In this document: piece after piece, positions 38,776 to 50,885 of the stretch
How positions within the stretch are numbered: position 1 is the first letter of the stretch
How the letters are laid out: the number at the start of each line of letters is the position of its first letter
Assembly (NCBI GenBank): GCA_025531455.1
Contig: JAMYHL010000013.1
Location: forward strand, 310,001 to 374,000
DNA: 64,000 nucleotides
From: Apiotrichum sp. Y4204
Taxonomy: Eukaryota > Basidiomycota > Tremellomycetes > Trichosporonales > Trichosporonaceae
Direction of reading: 5' to 3'
Position numbers and translations under genes: made by a program
The notes under the pieces: model-generated
What the model saw: only the letters and a program-made list of their open reading frames with translations
Databases searched by the model: none
Told to the model about the DNA's origin: nothing

Positions 38776-40580
38776 TTAAATGCTACCATCGAGAACACCG
38801 CGGACGTCGTCCACTGTAGCAAGGTCCGTGAGGAAGGGGCAGAGATCGGTGAGCTCTGTGTCGTGCGGGTCGTTGAACCATGTAGAAACGGGCACCGCGT
38901 TGTTGGGGTGGAAAATGTACGACGCAGGAGAGTTGTCAATAATAATAGCTGTCGACATGTCACGGCCAAGTTGTGAGAGGTCCTGGGGGGTTAGCATTGA
39001 GCATTCTTAACAGTCTCACCTTCACAAAGTTGCCCTTGTGGTTGTAGCAGCTCTCGCGGAACAGGCGGTGACGTACTACACGACCGACGTCGAGCATGTC
39101 AAGAACGGGATCGGCATACTGGCATGTTAGCACACATACACAAGTTGCTGATGCGGAGGGGGTCTGTCCGTCTAGATTCTCTGGGCCGACCCAGTTCTGT
39201 CGTAGCTCACCTTGCTGAGACTCGCGGTGAAGACCACGATCTCGTAAATCTTGCCCATCTCCTGCAGGAAGTGGTCGACTCCAGGGCGCTTAATGACATA
39301 GACGTTGTGCGTCTGCGACTCAATCTCGACGGGAACAATGTAGTCGGCGCTGGGGAGCATCTGTATTGTTAACTTTGTGTACACGGACTCGAGGATTTTG
39401 TTTCCCACCTTGAACGACGAATGCAGTAGGGTCTCGTCGAGGTCGAGCACGAGACATTTGCGGCCAGTGTCAATCTCGTGAATGGCTGGTAGCAAGGGGG
39501 CAGGGTTGCCGTTCTGGACACTGTCAGCACGGACCACAGTTTACTTCTCCCAACACGCACCTCGTCAAGTGGAATGCCAATTCCGCCCTGGGCAATCAGA
39601 CGATCCTCCTCGTCCTCAAAGTCCTCCTCGTAAAGCATCTCCTGGTGGCCAACATCGTCGCCGTCGCTGTCGCTCAGGTCCGTGTAGCCACCCGAGTCGG
39701 TGCGAGTAGCACCATCGGCCGTGGCCAGGTGCTGTTCCGAGTTGTTGTGGTGGTGCATGTGCTGTTGAATGATTTCCGAGCCTGACCCTGGAGCCTGGAC
39801 CGCACCAGAGGTGAGGCCAGCAGTCTAAGAAGCGTTAATGGGAGAAGCCAATAAGTGTTTGAGACACAGAGACTCATGACGCACCTCGTCCAGCGGGGGT
39901 GTGGTCGGCTCGGATGACGGAACAACCTGCACACTGTCCCCGGACTTGTTGGCCGCACTGCCAGCGACAACAGCGGTTCCCGTTGCAGCAGCAGCCGCAG
40001 TTCCACCAGCAGCCGCAGCGACCACAGTCGTGTTAGGCGCATCCTTTGCAGTCGAGGTGCTGCCGTTTGCAGCGTTGGTGGTCGTCTTGGGAGCAGGCTT
40101 GGACGCAGCAGTGGGTTTAGCAGCAGCCTTGGGCTTGCTGGGCACGTCGTCGTCAAATCCGTCCGAAGAAATGCAGCCCATTGCGACAAAGAGACCGGTA
40201 AGGCCACCACGTTTCCTCCGCTTCTTGGGAGACGCCTTGGGAGCTGACGACGCCGCTGCCTTGGGGGCAGGGGTCACAGGGGCAGCCTGCTTTGCCTGCT
40301 GCTGCTCGACCTTCTCATCTGCGGTTGACGTGCTGCCTTTGGCAGCGGTCGAAGGCGACTGTGAGTTGGTGCTCTCGGCGGCCTTCTTCTCGGCAGCCAC
40401 TGCCGCCGTCGTGCCATCAGTGGGAGCGTCAGCAGCTACAGCTGCCACAGCAGCCGGGCCATCGGACACGGCGGCCACGTTGGTGGAGGGCCCATCAGAG
40501 GTGGAAGCCGCAGGCGCTGCGACTGCGACCGCCGTGGGCGCGGATGTGCTCGGCGGCGCGGTATCGGTGGTGGTTGCCAT
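38776..40580 (-). CDS. NIF/SCP-family phosphatase, Psr1-like
   Basis: Six minus-strand exons, 40580-39885, 39824-39561, 39513-39409, 39360-39211, 39118-39020 and 38982-38776, give 506 residues. The catalytic D-L-D-E-T motif is at 344-348, within [17 protein letters not shown]. It is followed by [15 protein letters not shown] and [19 protein letters not shown], the full haloacid-dehalogenase phosphatase core of small CTD-type phosphatases. Yeast Psr1/Psr2, the nearest named relatives, are plasma-membrane Ser/Thr phosphatases in the salt-stress response. The N-terminal 320 residues are low complexity (Ala, Ser, Thr, Lys). They include KKRRKRGG and then MGCISS at 134-139, a lipid-modification-like motif placed as in Psr-type N-termini. 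Every exon boundary is in phase 0. Start: the ATG at 40580, though an internal start at M134 is possible. Confidence 0.9.
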
Positions 40581-42747
40581 TTCCCCGTCTGTGCGACGAG
40601 GCGAGAGGTTAGACAAAGGAGAAGGGGTGGTGGTGATAGGATGGTCGTGTCAATAGGTGTTGACGAGATAAAAGTGGCCCGTGCGGGGATGGCGAGACGG
40701 CAGAGCGCGGGGGACCGAAGACGATGAACGACGAATAGGTGTGGATGCGGATTAAAGAGACGGCGAGTGTCGAGGGGATGGATGGCGGGGAGAACGTGAT
40801 TTTGGCCAAGCGTTGTTGATTGTTTGATTGAGGAAAGAAAGAAAGAAAAAAAAAAAGGCGGGGACAATGAAGAGAAAGGAAACAAGGCGCAAGAGAGGGA
40901 TGCTGAAGTGGAAATGTCAAAGGAGCGGCTCGAGTTGTGGCTTCTCGCGAGGAGGTACGTGTGTTGGGTGTGTGTGCAGACGTGCAGAGAGTAGTAAGAG
41001 TGTTGATGGGATTGAATCCTTTGGAATAGGATTGCTTGCACGAGTAGGGATCAGGTGCAGTGGTGGTGGTGCACACAGTCTGTGAGCGTGCCCGATTGGG
41101 GGTGCCCCGTTGCGTTGCAGCTCTCCTAAGCTCCTCCAGCTTTATGCAGTAAGTATACACCCGGTGCGCGGTGTGGGCGCCGAGGCGGGGGGCACGCGGT
41201 GCCGGCGATGGACGGCCTGGATGGGACCGGTCTAGGCGCTAGGTGGTTCCTCCCAGTCGATCACGGCTTGATTACAAGTCGGGTGTATTGTGTTGCACTG
41301 ACGGAATTACTTCCCGGGCTATTCAGCTTGTAATACCCTTGCTACAGACAAACAATGGCATGAGGATGAGCTTATGTGCACATGTGCGAGATTGTCGGGG
41401 GGTAGACGGACTGCGGAGCGGGAGGGAGACGAGAGGGCCCAGAGGGGAGAAGGAAAGCAACGCCCAAAGGCCAGGACAACAGTAAGCTACAGTTCCGCAT
41501 GGTGGCTCGCGGTCTCAACCGAGTCTCTCCATGTTATTCTGCATTTGAAGGCTATGTATCTGTCTACCCAAGTATGGATTCTGTAGACCGTGGATCGGCG
41601 ACCAGTCCGAATAGTCATTTCCCATGAGCATTACTGGGGCAGTATTTCTTCGATCTCTCCCTGGACTGGTGGCAGCGCCAGCGCCGCCACAACGGCCGTG
41701 ACCGACTTGTTGACACTAACTGCCAGCAACAGCTCAACTGCAGTGTGCAGTGTGCGTTGCCAGCTTGCCAGGACATGTACGGGTCATACATGGTAATGGT
41801 GGGGAGCAGGGAGACTGAGCACCACGACGCCTTTTGTCCCAGAACGGAGAGAATGGAAGAGAGTGTGATTTCAGGCAGCTCGCCAGCCATGCAGCCAAGC
41901 AAGCGCAAGTGGCCAAGTGGGTGCCGCACTTATCACGTCAGGGCGAGCCAGAGAGCCAAGCGCATACCTTCGCTCGTCACCCTCTGGCCTCGGCACCCTG
42001 GCTGGCTGGCCAGGCCGCAGCTCCCTGTCGGCCCTCTCCTACCCCTTTTCTCCAGGCGTCCGGCTTCCAGGCCGGTCCCTGCATTTCCCTACGATGCAGT
42101 CCCTACAATCCCTGCAATCCCTGCCAGTAGTGACCACGCCTGGCAGACCTGGCGGCCTGGCATGCCTGGAGAGTTGCACTCTCCCCTCCTTGTCGTGCCA
42201 TCTTGTACCGTCTATTTACCGAGTGGAAGCTGTGGCGAGTCTGTAGGTTATGCGCTATTCCCATGCGCGTTCTTGATTCTCTCCACCCTCAAGGATGGTC
42301 AGGGCTCGCTCTTCTCGGGCTCGCTCTTCTCGGCCTCTCCCTTCCTCTCTTCTGCAACAGTCCCCCAAAGCCAAAGGCCACAACTGCAGTGAGTCATACA
42401 GTATAGGCTTTAGCTTCAGTCTCACCTGGGTGCCGACATTGTGCCGACGACTCCGGCCCGGCCATTCGTTCCTGTTCAGAGCAGCCTCTTGTCGCTCGCT
42501 GCTCGCGTTGCTCGCGTTGTGCCCAACTGCAGCTGCACAGGGTCCAGAGGCCCGAGCATCCTAACACTCCAAAACCGGTAATTTCTGTCACAGAATGGCC
42601 AAACACGCCACAGGCACATCTAGCACATAGCACAGGGTCTGGTCCGGCTCGGTGAGCAAACACATGCCGCACCGGATAAAAAAAAGTGTAATGCATACAA
42701 AACGAGATCTATTGATGAAGACCACACGCGACCCGATGTCCGTACGA
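40581..42747. other. Gene-poor 2.2 kb between the phosphatase and SDA1 genes
   Basis: The left 500 bases or so are promoter and leader of the minus-strand phosphatase gene, including an A-rich tract at about 40835-40857. The right end is SDA1 3' UTR. A plus-strand frame at 41745-42392 has no family resemblance and poor codon bias, and I do not call it. A perfect duplicated 15-mer lies at 42302-42331. Confidence 0.45.
42302..42331. repeat. Perfect tandem duplication of a 15-mer
   Basis: The unit GGGCTCGCTCTTCTC occurs twice in direct tandem, with a partial third copy after it. Noncoding; likely slippage. Confidence 0.8.
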
Positions 42748-45310
42748 CTAGTGCTTCAGCTTCTTCTGCTTGTCGATAGCAGCGCGAAGACGAATCTGCT
42801 TGTCGCGCAGCGAGGCCTTCTTCTTGGCCATAACGCGGTTCGAGCTGGGGTTGGTTAGCATCCAGACAACAAAATGCCACAATGCGTAGCTTCTGGACAC
42901 TCACTGCAAAGCCATCATGATGGGCTTGTTGCGCGTCTTCTCGCGGTTGGTAGTCGATGAGGGGTTGGCCTTGGCCTTCTTGCCCTTCAACGATCCAAAC
43001 TTTTCGCGTCCCTCGCGTCCCTTGCGGATCGACTCCATACGCTCCTCGTAGTCCTGCTTGGCCTTCTTGCGCGGGCCGAGAATCTCGTTCTCAGTAAGGA
43101 AGCGTGACTGCTCGTCGCTCGAGGCCGAGCGCTTGGACGCCTCCAGAGCGGCAAGCTTGCGCTTCGCTGCAGATCCACCGCCGCTCTCGGCTGCCTCCTT
43201 GGCCGCCTTGAGACGGAGCTCGTTGAGGAGAGCAAAGTCGGCGGGGGTAAGAATCTTCTGTTGAGCAAGCAGCGAAATCTTCTTCCCTTCAGAGGCCGTA
43301 GTGGTGGCCGTGGATACGACCGATTTGGCGTCGTCGTCTTCCTCGTCCTCTTCCGAGTCCGAGTGCTGCTGTCCCTTCTTCTTTCGTCTCCGCTCCTTCC
43401 GCTTGCTGGCACCCTCGTCCTCAGAGTCGCTGATGACCAAGTCGTCGCCATCCGAGCCTACGCTCTCCCATCCAGACGAGTCAGACTCAGAGTCGCTCTC
43501 GACGTCCCAGTTGTCCCAACCGGCCTCGTCGTCCTCATCCATCGCGAGATCTTCGTCATCAGAGACTCCGCCGTTCGCCGCCTTGCGCTGAGCCGCCCAG
43601 TGCTCCTCCAGCAGCTCAAGGCCCTCGATGCCATCCACGCCCTCTTGTGTGCGGCCGTATGCCGCAACTTGTCCGTCGATGAGACCCATTGTGGCGGTCT
43701 TGCCGCGGTCGCGACGCCTGAGCATGCCAGGGTTCACTTCACGGAACAGTTGGAGAAGACCACCGGCGGCTGTCGCGACACCCTTGTCCTTGGACTTCTT
43801 GTACTCGACGAGATCGCTGAGGAGGTCCTCCTCCATGCACCACGGTTGTCTGCGAGAAACCTCGCGGATAGAGTTGATACCAGCGGCAATGACCTCGGCA
43901 CCGACACCGGGATGAACAAACTCCTGGGCAATCTTGCGGATCACCGGCGTCAAAACATCGGGCGGAGTGAGATCGTGAACCGACTGGGCGAGAGCGACGA
44001 GGATGAGCGTCACCTGGAGCTGGTGGTATGCGAGGTACTTGATGATGTACGTGTAGAAGCCCAAAACGCAAAGCTTGTGAACACCCATCACACGAGACAG
44101 CAGCTGCATGATCAGCACCTTGTGCTCCAGCGTGTACTGCTTGTCGTGGCGCGAGAGGTTGTCGTAGAGCTTCTCGCCAAACGTCTGGGGATCGTGGAGC
44201 AACTCGATGGCCGAGAAGTTGGCAGCAACATGAGCAGCCCTCTCTTTACGCTTCTGCACCAGTCAGCATAAACATTCCGGTCGTAGGTCTCACCCTGGTC
44301 GTGAGCTTCTTAGCCTTCTCAAGCTCGTTCGTCCGTTTCCGTCCAGTCTTGTTGACTTTGGAACGGTGCTCGACGCTCTTGGCAGCTCGACGAGCCTCAG
44401 CAACCTCATCCTCGTCCTCGCTGTCCTCCTCGTCATTGTCTGAGTTAAGGAAGAAGTGAATGGCAGCAGACTGAACCTTGGTGTTGGGGTGCATAACGGC
44501 AAGCGACGCAATCGAGACCGTCTTGGCATCCGTCCTGCCTGTCAGATATGTTGAGATAGAATGTTACTCACCATACGCCCTTTCGCCACAGCTCGCGCAC
44601 CATCGTGACCGCCCACATCGCCTCACCACCCTGCTCCTTGCCCTTGCCCTTGCCCTTGTTGCCGACAACCTCACCGCCCATACCGTTCTCAATCATACCG
44701 AACAGAAGCCCCTGGACCACACGGTTGAGACGGTGGTTCTTTGAACGCAGGTTGGACGTCTTGAGGTCGGTGAGGATCGTATGCCTAACCATGCCGCGAA
44801 GATCTTTGCCGGCGTGAGCAAGAAGAGGCAGGAGCGTTGAGAGCAGCCTGCTGTCAGCATGGTCATTGATCCTCGGTGCTCACTCAATAGAGTCAATCAC
44901 CTCCTTGTTGCGGAGCATGACAAGGTTCTTAACAGCCGCATCGCGCAGATCGCCCTTGACCATCATGACGCCGCCAGTGCCGAGAAGCAGGGCAGAGAGC
45001 TGCTTCGGCAGCTCCGCTGTCGTTTCCGGGTAGCATTGAGCACACTGGGAGACGAAGGTGATCAGATCAGCGAAGAGCTCGGTCGACTTGGCGTCCGTTG
45101 AAGTCGAAGCACCGGCTACGGGCGCAACAGTCTGCAGTCGGAGAAGTGAGAGATAGTGGTTGTACTGGACCATAAACTCCTCCTTGTACGCCACGGGATC
45201 GCGCTGGGGTCAGCTTTAGAAGGCCGGGTCAAGCAAACCTTTATGAGATTCTGCAGCTGGGGCAGGTTGTTGGTGAGGAGGATACCCCTCGACACACGGG
45301 ACTTGACCAT
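42748..45310 (-). CDS. SDA1: SDA1 family ribosome-biogenesis protein
   Basis: Six minus-strand exons, 45310-45239, 45203-44884, 44847-44572, 44534-44294, 44253-42905 and 42844-42748, give 784 residues, close to the length of yeast Sda1. The start contains LTNNLPQLQNLIK joined by splicing to RDPVAYKEEFMVQYNHYL, a signature of the family. The conserved middle includes FFLNSDNDEEDSEDEDE and KRKERAAHVAANFSAIELLHDPQ, and the C-terminus ends in a basic helix. Sda1 works in 60S subunit maturation and export and is needed for actin organisation and G1 progression in yeast. The first intron uses a GTTTGC donor, off consensus, but the protein match fixes it. The acidic stretches near residues 520-570 are typical of nucleolar proteins. 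Confidence 0.95.
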
Positions 45311-46017
45311 CGTGTGACCTGGTAGCTTGGGTTGGTGGAGATGTCAACAATCGCAAAAGTTGGACACTCTCGAGCTGTCCACACCACTATCACCGGCAAA
45401 CCCATCCACAGCAACAATCTTTCCCAAAAATCATTCTCAGTCGCCACCAGGAGCCAGCCACGGTGGAGGTCCCATGGCGGGATTAGTTTTCCAGCATTTT
45501 TTACAATTTGTCCCGATTGGCTGCCGCGCCGCTCAGAGCCCCCCAAGTTCCAGAAATAAGGAAATGGAATCATCGGCCAGCACCGTCAACCATACTCATG
45601 TACGTGGGAAGTGTCTTCCTTCACTTCAACCTTCCCACCTTCAGCGATAAGCGGCCAGCCATATATAGTGATGGCGATCCTTTGCAGTACGGGCTTACCC
45701 ATAATGACCATATAGACTGATTCTCATCCTAACTGACTTCCGAGTGTCTTCCTTCTGGTCGCAAAGTACTTAAACACCTCGCTCCGTCGGCTTTTCATTC
45801 TTCTCTTCCTCTTTCTTCAAACCCCTGTCCCTCCCTTCGTTCTTCTCCCACCTGGTCTTGAGCTTTTATCCCTCCTCTTCATGGCCTAACAGGCTCTGTT
45901 GAATTCCCGCTCCCTCATCACTAACCTTCTACTCACTCCTTTATATACATTACGGACCTGCCTCTCTTTTCTCTTTCTCTCAGTACCTCAGTTTCATCTC
46001 CCCGTTCCCAGTCAACC
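45311..46017. promoter_or_regulatory. Divergent promoter region of SDA1 and the gene at 46018
   Basis: About 700 bases separate two divergent start codons. The half next to 46018 is strongly CT-rich on the plus strand, and TATATA is at 45942-45947, about 70 bases before that start. A second TATATAG is at 45662-45668. It may be a shared bidirectional promoter. No coding frame is supported. Confidence 0.45.
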
Positions 46018-47756
46018 ATGAGCGACGCCAAGCTTCAGGTCTCTCAGACCGAACAGTACTCACCTTCAAGCTCGGAGGTTTCTTGCAAGGCGGAACGATC
46101 GAACAGCGTCATGGATTCCAGTGGCAACGAAGATTACGAGTGAGTGTTCTGACTGGGGGAAGGCATCTCTGACTCTAGTCTTCCTCCTGGCTCCGGTACA
46201 CCTGAACTGGTTCACCCAGAGTCGCTGGAAGAGATTGCACCTCTCATCCACGAGTCTGTGGTCACGTCAACTCCTTACCCTCACAAGTATATCGTAGAGC
46301 TCAAGTCGCCTAACGATGACCCTTTCCACACGCCATCCAACACTGATTCCTCCGATCGCTCACTCACGACCCCATCCACTAATACTCAAGCGAGCAACAG
46401 CTCAATGGAGATCTTCCTTGGGCCCCAGCCTGTTCCCTTCATTCGCAACCGCCATCGCCTTCTTCTTGGCAACTACGAATCGCCTTCCCGGCTGAGCAAC
46501 AAGCACTTGGTTCTGTCCCACTTGAAGGCAGCAACCGCCACCCGCCAGCCGCAACCTCTGTCCAAATGGCGCCAAGAACAGATTAAGAACGCCAAAGGCA
46601 TTCGTGTGGTGATGGGAACTCGCGAGCAGCCGATCCCCCTCCTCCATGGACCACTTTCCCTTCCCTACGCTCGCAACCCAAGGTGAGAAACAACAGCTAT
46701 TCCGTCCGCTAACCTTCCAGTGGAGTGGATGCTACTGTTGCCGACCACAACAACTATCTCTCAAACGTCTTTGGGGTTCGCATGGCTTCCCCTGAGAAGG
46801 AGGGTCGTCGCACCGTGTCTGACTCGACTGACACCCGTACTGTGTCGAGCTCGAGCTACAAGACCGCCAACTCAGCCATGTCAACTCGTCCTGCTCTTGT
46901 TCGCGACTACAACCAGATAATCGGCATCAAGAACGATGGTCGCCCGACTCATGAAGTGAGTCAATGCGAGGATTAAATGCGAGAGTTAGATTTGACCGGG
47001 ATTGACACCAGACCAACGACAAGTTGGCTAACCTCCGGGGTCTTGGTCTCGGCAAACCCAACGCTCCCACTGTTCATGACGAGAGCATTCATTCGGCTAG
47101 CGCTGCTCCGTGGCGTACTGAGGTGGAGGCCGTCCAGGCAGAGTTCAAGACCCTCACCCTTGTTGACCCCGTTACCAACAATCTTTACACCGTTCGTGTT
47201 CCCAAGTCTGAATCGAATGAACGTGCCGTCTCTGCCGAATTTATTGCTCAACAATCTTCCAAGGCGGACGCCAGCGTCAACTGGCGCTCCAAGGTCGCTC
47301 ACAAGGATGGTCATTTTACTTCCGCTATCCCGCCCGCCCCTGCCAACACCCCTCTGCGACCTACTCAAGCCGAGCACAGTGTTCTCACCGTGGAGAACCT
47401 GTATGAGAAGTTTGGTACCACTAAGGTATGTGGACACTGGTTCAACTCTAATTTCTCAGAACGTCGCGTTCGCCCGCCAGGTGTCGGGAAAGTCCCATAA
47501 ATCCACAAACGATCAGGCTCTCGGCGAGAGCACGGGGCGCCAAGTCAACACCGGCTTCCCTAGCGACAAGGAGAAGAAGAAGAAGCCTAGGACCCGCAAG
47601 GACGGCACTCGGAAAGGCACTCCCGGAGCTGGCAAGCATCTGAAGCGCTCGCCGGAGACTGCTGAAGACGGGGAGCAGAAAGTCGATACTCCCCGAAAGG
47701 TGCGCTCCGCTGCCCCCTCGCCCATGCAAAAGGTCTCCCAACCCGCGAGGGCCTAA
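46018..47756 (+). CDS. Unknown protein, 523 residues
   Basis: Five exons, 46018-46139, 46179-46682, 46721-46955, 47012-47425 and 47460-47756, give 523 residues. I do not recognise a family. The protein is rich in Ser, Thr, Pro, Asn and Arg and seems mostly disordered. The clearest ordered-looking parts are near MEIFLGPQPVPFIRNRHRL and around AVQAEFKTLTLVDPVTNNLY. The C-terminal 80 residues are basic (KEKKKKPRTRKDGTRKGT) and end in ARA. There is no signal peptide or membrane segment. Four short introns (38-56 bases) all keep the frame. The CT-rich leader and TATA element suggest a well-expressed gene. A nuclear or RNA-associated role is possible from the basic tail only. Confidence 0.75.
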
Positions 47757-48420
47757 TGACTTAACGGCCACCTCTCATCCTCTAACAACATCGACCCAAG
47801 ACGTCAAACATTCCGTTTCTTATTCTCATTCCGACCTCCGTTCCGCACGTCAACCACATTCGAGCTACCACCCCATCGCACATATTCCAAGTATCATCGG
47901 TCACATTTGTACATAGCATTGATACCATTCACGCTGTTCCCTCTCCGCAACCGCTTCGCATTCAGGTCATCGTTAGCATTGACGTGGCTCACCAGGCAAG
48001 TTCCATACAGTCAATAAAGCATGTAAATCAAGTTCCTGTTCAGTTAATGAGGAAGTAATGGGGAGGCATCGAGGATGTGGCACAACTGAGCTATCCACTG
48101 CGAGTGAAGTTGATGACAGTCATGTAGTCCACATCCATCGACAAATCACTTGATGACAAGGTCTGTGAGCTCGACTCTGCTTTGAACAAACACGACCGTG
48201 AGTTTCCAGAGGAATGGTAATGTCGGTTTGCTTCATTGCCCGACTACCACAGACACGCTTCTCGGAAGGGAAAAAGTCAGAAAAGAACATCAGCAGGCCA
48301 GCACCCCTCTCCTGCGAGGCCAGAATCTCCACACGGGCCTCTCGCCCAGAGTCAGCTCCTCCAGCCTCACGCCTCCAAGCCCCCACGCGCGAGTGATGGT
48401 GATACATATGCCGCTGATGA
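47757..48420. other. Convergent 3' ends, unknown gene and mL60
   Basis: About 660 bases between two convergent stop codons, probably two 3' UTRs. No coding frame is supported. Confidence 0.5.
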
Positions 48421-49068
48421 CTAGAAACCGAGCGGGTTCTCCCGTTGCGTGATCTAGGTGTGAGCTTGGTAAAATGAGAACAAGAGGAAGAGGAAGGAGC
48501 ACGTCAAGTTACAGTGATGGGAGCTGCAAGTGTCCCACCAATGAACCAATGTGCACTCCATCGCAGGAGGCACTTCCATATGAGACGAGACTGTTCCCGG
48601 AATCCCCATTGTCGCCACGAATCCACTCACCTTGGTCCACTTCGGCACCTTGTGAATCCCCTTACGCCAGCCGCGGAGCTGCGCCTTCTTGTCAAACGTG
48701 GTGTACTTGTCTGCCTGTCAGCGCTTCTGTAGAGTGAAATGTCCCAGTGGTAGTAGGAGGTGCCGGCGACTAGAGCATCATGGGTGACAACAGTCCATTT
48801 GTTCCACCCAAAGCTCCTGCATAACCAAAGCTCTCCCACTCTCCCTACAACACTCACCCTTGGGCAGCATCTCATTCTCCTTCGGGAGGGACATGGCGTG
48901 CGCGAGGCTCTTGGTCTGCACGCCCGACTCGGCGACCGCAGCAATGACAGAGTCGACGCGCTGCAGCCGCTTGCGGTGGTTGGCCTTGCGTGTCGGGCTG
49001 AGGCGGTACGGCGACTTCCAGAGGAGGCCGCCGAGCGCGGTCGCGGAGGGGCGGAACGCGCCGAACAT
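48421..49068 (-). CDS. Mitochondrial large-subunit ribosomal protein mL60 (MRPL31 family)
   Basis: Three minus-strand exons, 49068-48858, 48710-48631 and 48453-48421, give 107 residues. The N-terminus [20 protein letters not shown], followed by [18 protein letters not shown] and [20 protein letters not shown], and the end [10 protein letters not shown], are the pattern of fungal mL60, a component of the mitochondrial 54S subunit. The last exon has only 33 bases and holds the conserved C-terminus after a 177-base intron, so ORF-based annotation would miss it. The length is typical. Confidence 0.92.
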
Positions 49069-50885
49069 TTTGGTGTCGTGGAGGGGGGTTGGTGGTGTCC
49101 GAGATATCGAGATGGACAAGATGTCGTCCGCCAAGAGCTGATGTCTTTGAAAGTTCGGAGAGGGAGGATGAAGGAAATGGATCTGCGCGGAGGCATTGTC
49201 GCGTGGTAACCATGGATAGACTGCAGACTGTTGTTGGACTCACGCGAGACCCATGCAATACTCGTGCAAGATCAATGTGGCTTAGTCACGTGACCTATGG
49301 ATCAAACTTCGCTGCCCGAGACAGCCAGGGAAAGGTGCCGGAGGCAGAAACGCTGAGGCAGACCATCCATCTGCTTCCGCCCCGCGGGCTTTTCCGTTGT
49401 CCGTCCCTGGTGCCTGGCATTATTACAGATGTGCAGTCCGCGATCCGCCAACCCCCCCGCCCCCTGATGCACGGGACTAGTCGTGCGGATCAGCAGACAG
49501 CAGACAGCAGGAAGGACGGAATCTCCCCTGCGTGTCATCAGCGTCGGGGGATCTCAGGACTCTCGCGCTATCCTCGGCGGCACTCCCAAGTCTCCTCTCC
49601 TGGACTTCCCCTTTTGTACCGTGCAGCACATCTCCGCCGCCCATGGTCGCCCAATGATCATCCCACTCGTGGCTCAGGCATGCACGATATCCTGCAGCAT
49701 TAGACAATGCGTACGTGCATTGTACGGCACCATACAGCGCGGAGTCCGTACTCTGGAGCACTTGCCCCTGGCCCCGGGGGGGGGGGAGGGAAACTGGGGC
49801 AGTGGCAAAACCTCGTGGCCGAGCACAATGTCATATGTCCCGGTCGTGTTTCTGTACCTCGTTCTCGTCGTTCCTGGCACCGTTCCTCGCTGGCACCAGG
49901 CCATCAGGCCCTCTCTCCGCCTGGCTGCCTGGACGAGTCCCTTCGTCACGACAACCCCGCACCACTCAAAGCCAACAATGGTGTGGAAAATGCACAACGC
50001 AAGGACCCGGTGGGCGCGCGGCACTGTCTCTGATCTCTGTGGGACAGAGCTGTGTCGGACACTGACACAGATGATCATTCCTTTGCCATTTTGCTCGACC
50101 GTCGGTGCACCTCGCTTCTTGACACCTTGTATGTTCGCTCAGGTCGTGTAATCTCGAGAGTTGTACGTGATTGCGCGTTTGCTCACCACACGGCGCACGC
50201 TCCCCCAAACCCAACAACCCACTCCTGCCGCAATATCCCACTCTCTCGTTGGCCGCCGGCCACAGCTGTTGGCTCTTCGCTTCGCTCCCCCCCTCCCCTT
50301 CCAGACCCGCCAGGCCAGGCACGCAACGCAACCAACCTCGCGAACCGCAGGCCAAGCTGCAAAGCTGTCGTTGTGGACGGCCGGGGGACACGGTCTGTCC
50401 CCACCGCCGCACCGTGCAAGGTTTCCTGCTCGTTGCGCTCGAGGTCCGTCTGTTCCGGACTCGGCCTGCATAGGCGCACACTTCGCGTTTCGTGGCACCG
50501 ACTACCCGCTTCGCCGGCACTCATCTCTGCCGCACCAGTCGCTCCGCTTCTCAACCCTCTGCGCAACCGTACCCGCAATCGTGTCCCGCCGGTCCGTAGG
50601 CGGTCCGCGTGGTGAAAAACTCTGTTACGAGCTGAGCGTGTCGAGAGCGGTGCACTACAGAATCGGGTGGATCACATTTCCATCTTCCCAAAACTACCAC
50701 ATTCCTCTTCTTTCTCCATCACCCCATCCTTCGCACAGCGGATCGCGAACCTGCCCGGCTCCTCAACGCGAGCCCAGCGCCCAGCTCGACAGACAGCGAC
50801 TTTTGCAGTTGCCTGCCATAAACCAGTTGCCGGCTGTCTGAGTTTTCGCCTTCTTGTCCGTCGTCGCCGCGTTGCCCTCCCCGCG
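49069..50885. other. Gene-poor 1.8 kb, mL60 promoter and RING-gene leader
   Basis: No gene is supported. It holds the mL60 upstream region on the left and, from about 50150, CT-rich sequence that is probably leader of the RING gene at 50886. A G-run cluster at 49775-49798 could form a quadruplex. Confidence 0.45.
49775..49798 (+). other. G-quadruplex-prone G-run cluster
   Basis: A run of ten or more G is followed by A, GGG, AAACT and GGGG. This meets the simple rule of four G-runs of three or more with short loops. It is intergenic, about 700 bases upstream of mL60 and 1.1 kb upstream of the RING gene. Confidence 0.5.

Noticed and set aside
41745..42392. 215-residue plus-strand frame between the phosphatase and SDA1 genes
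   Set aside because: No family resemblance, rich in Pro, Ser and Arg, no promoter-like leader, and codon endings unlike the real genes.
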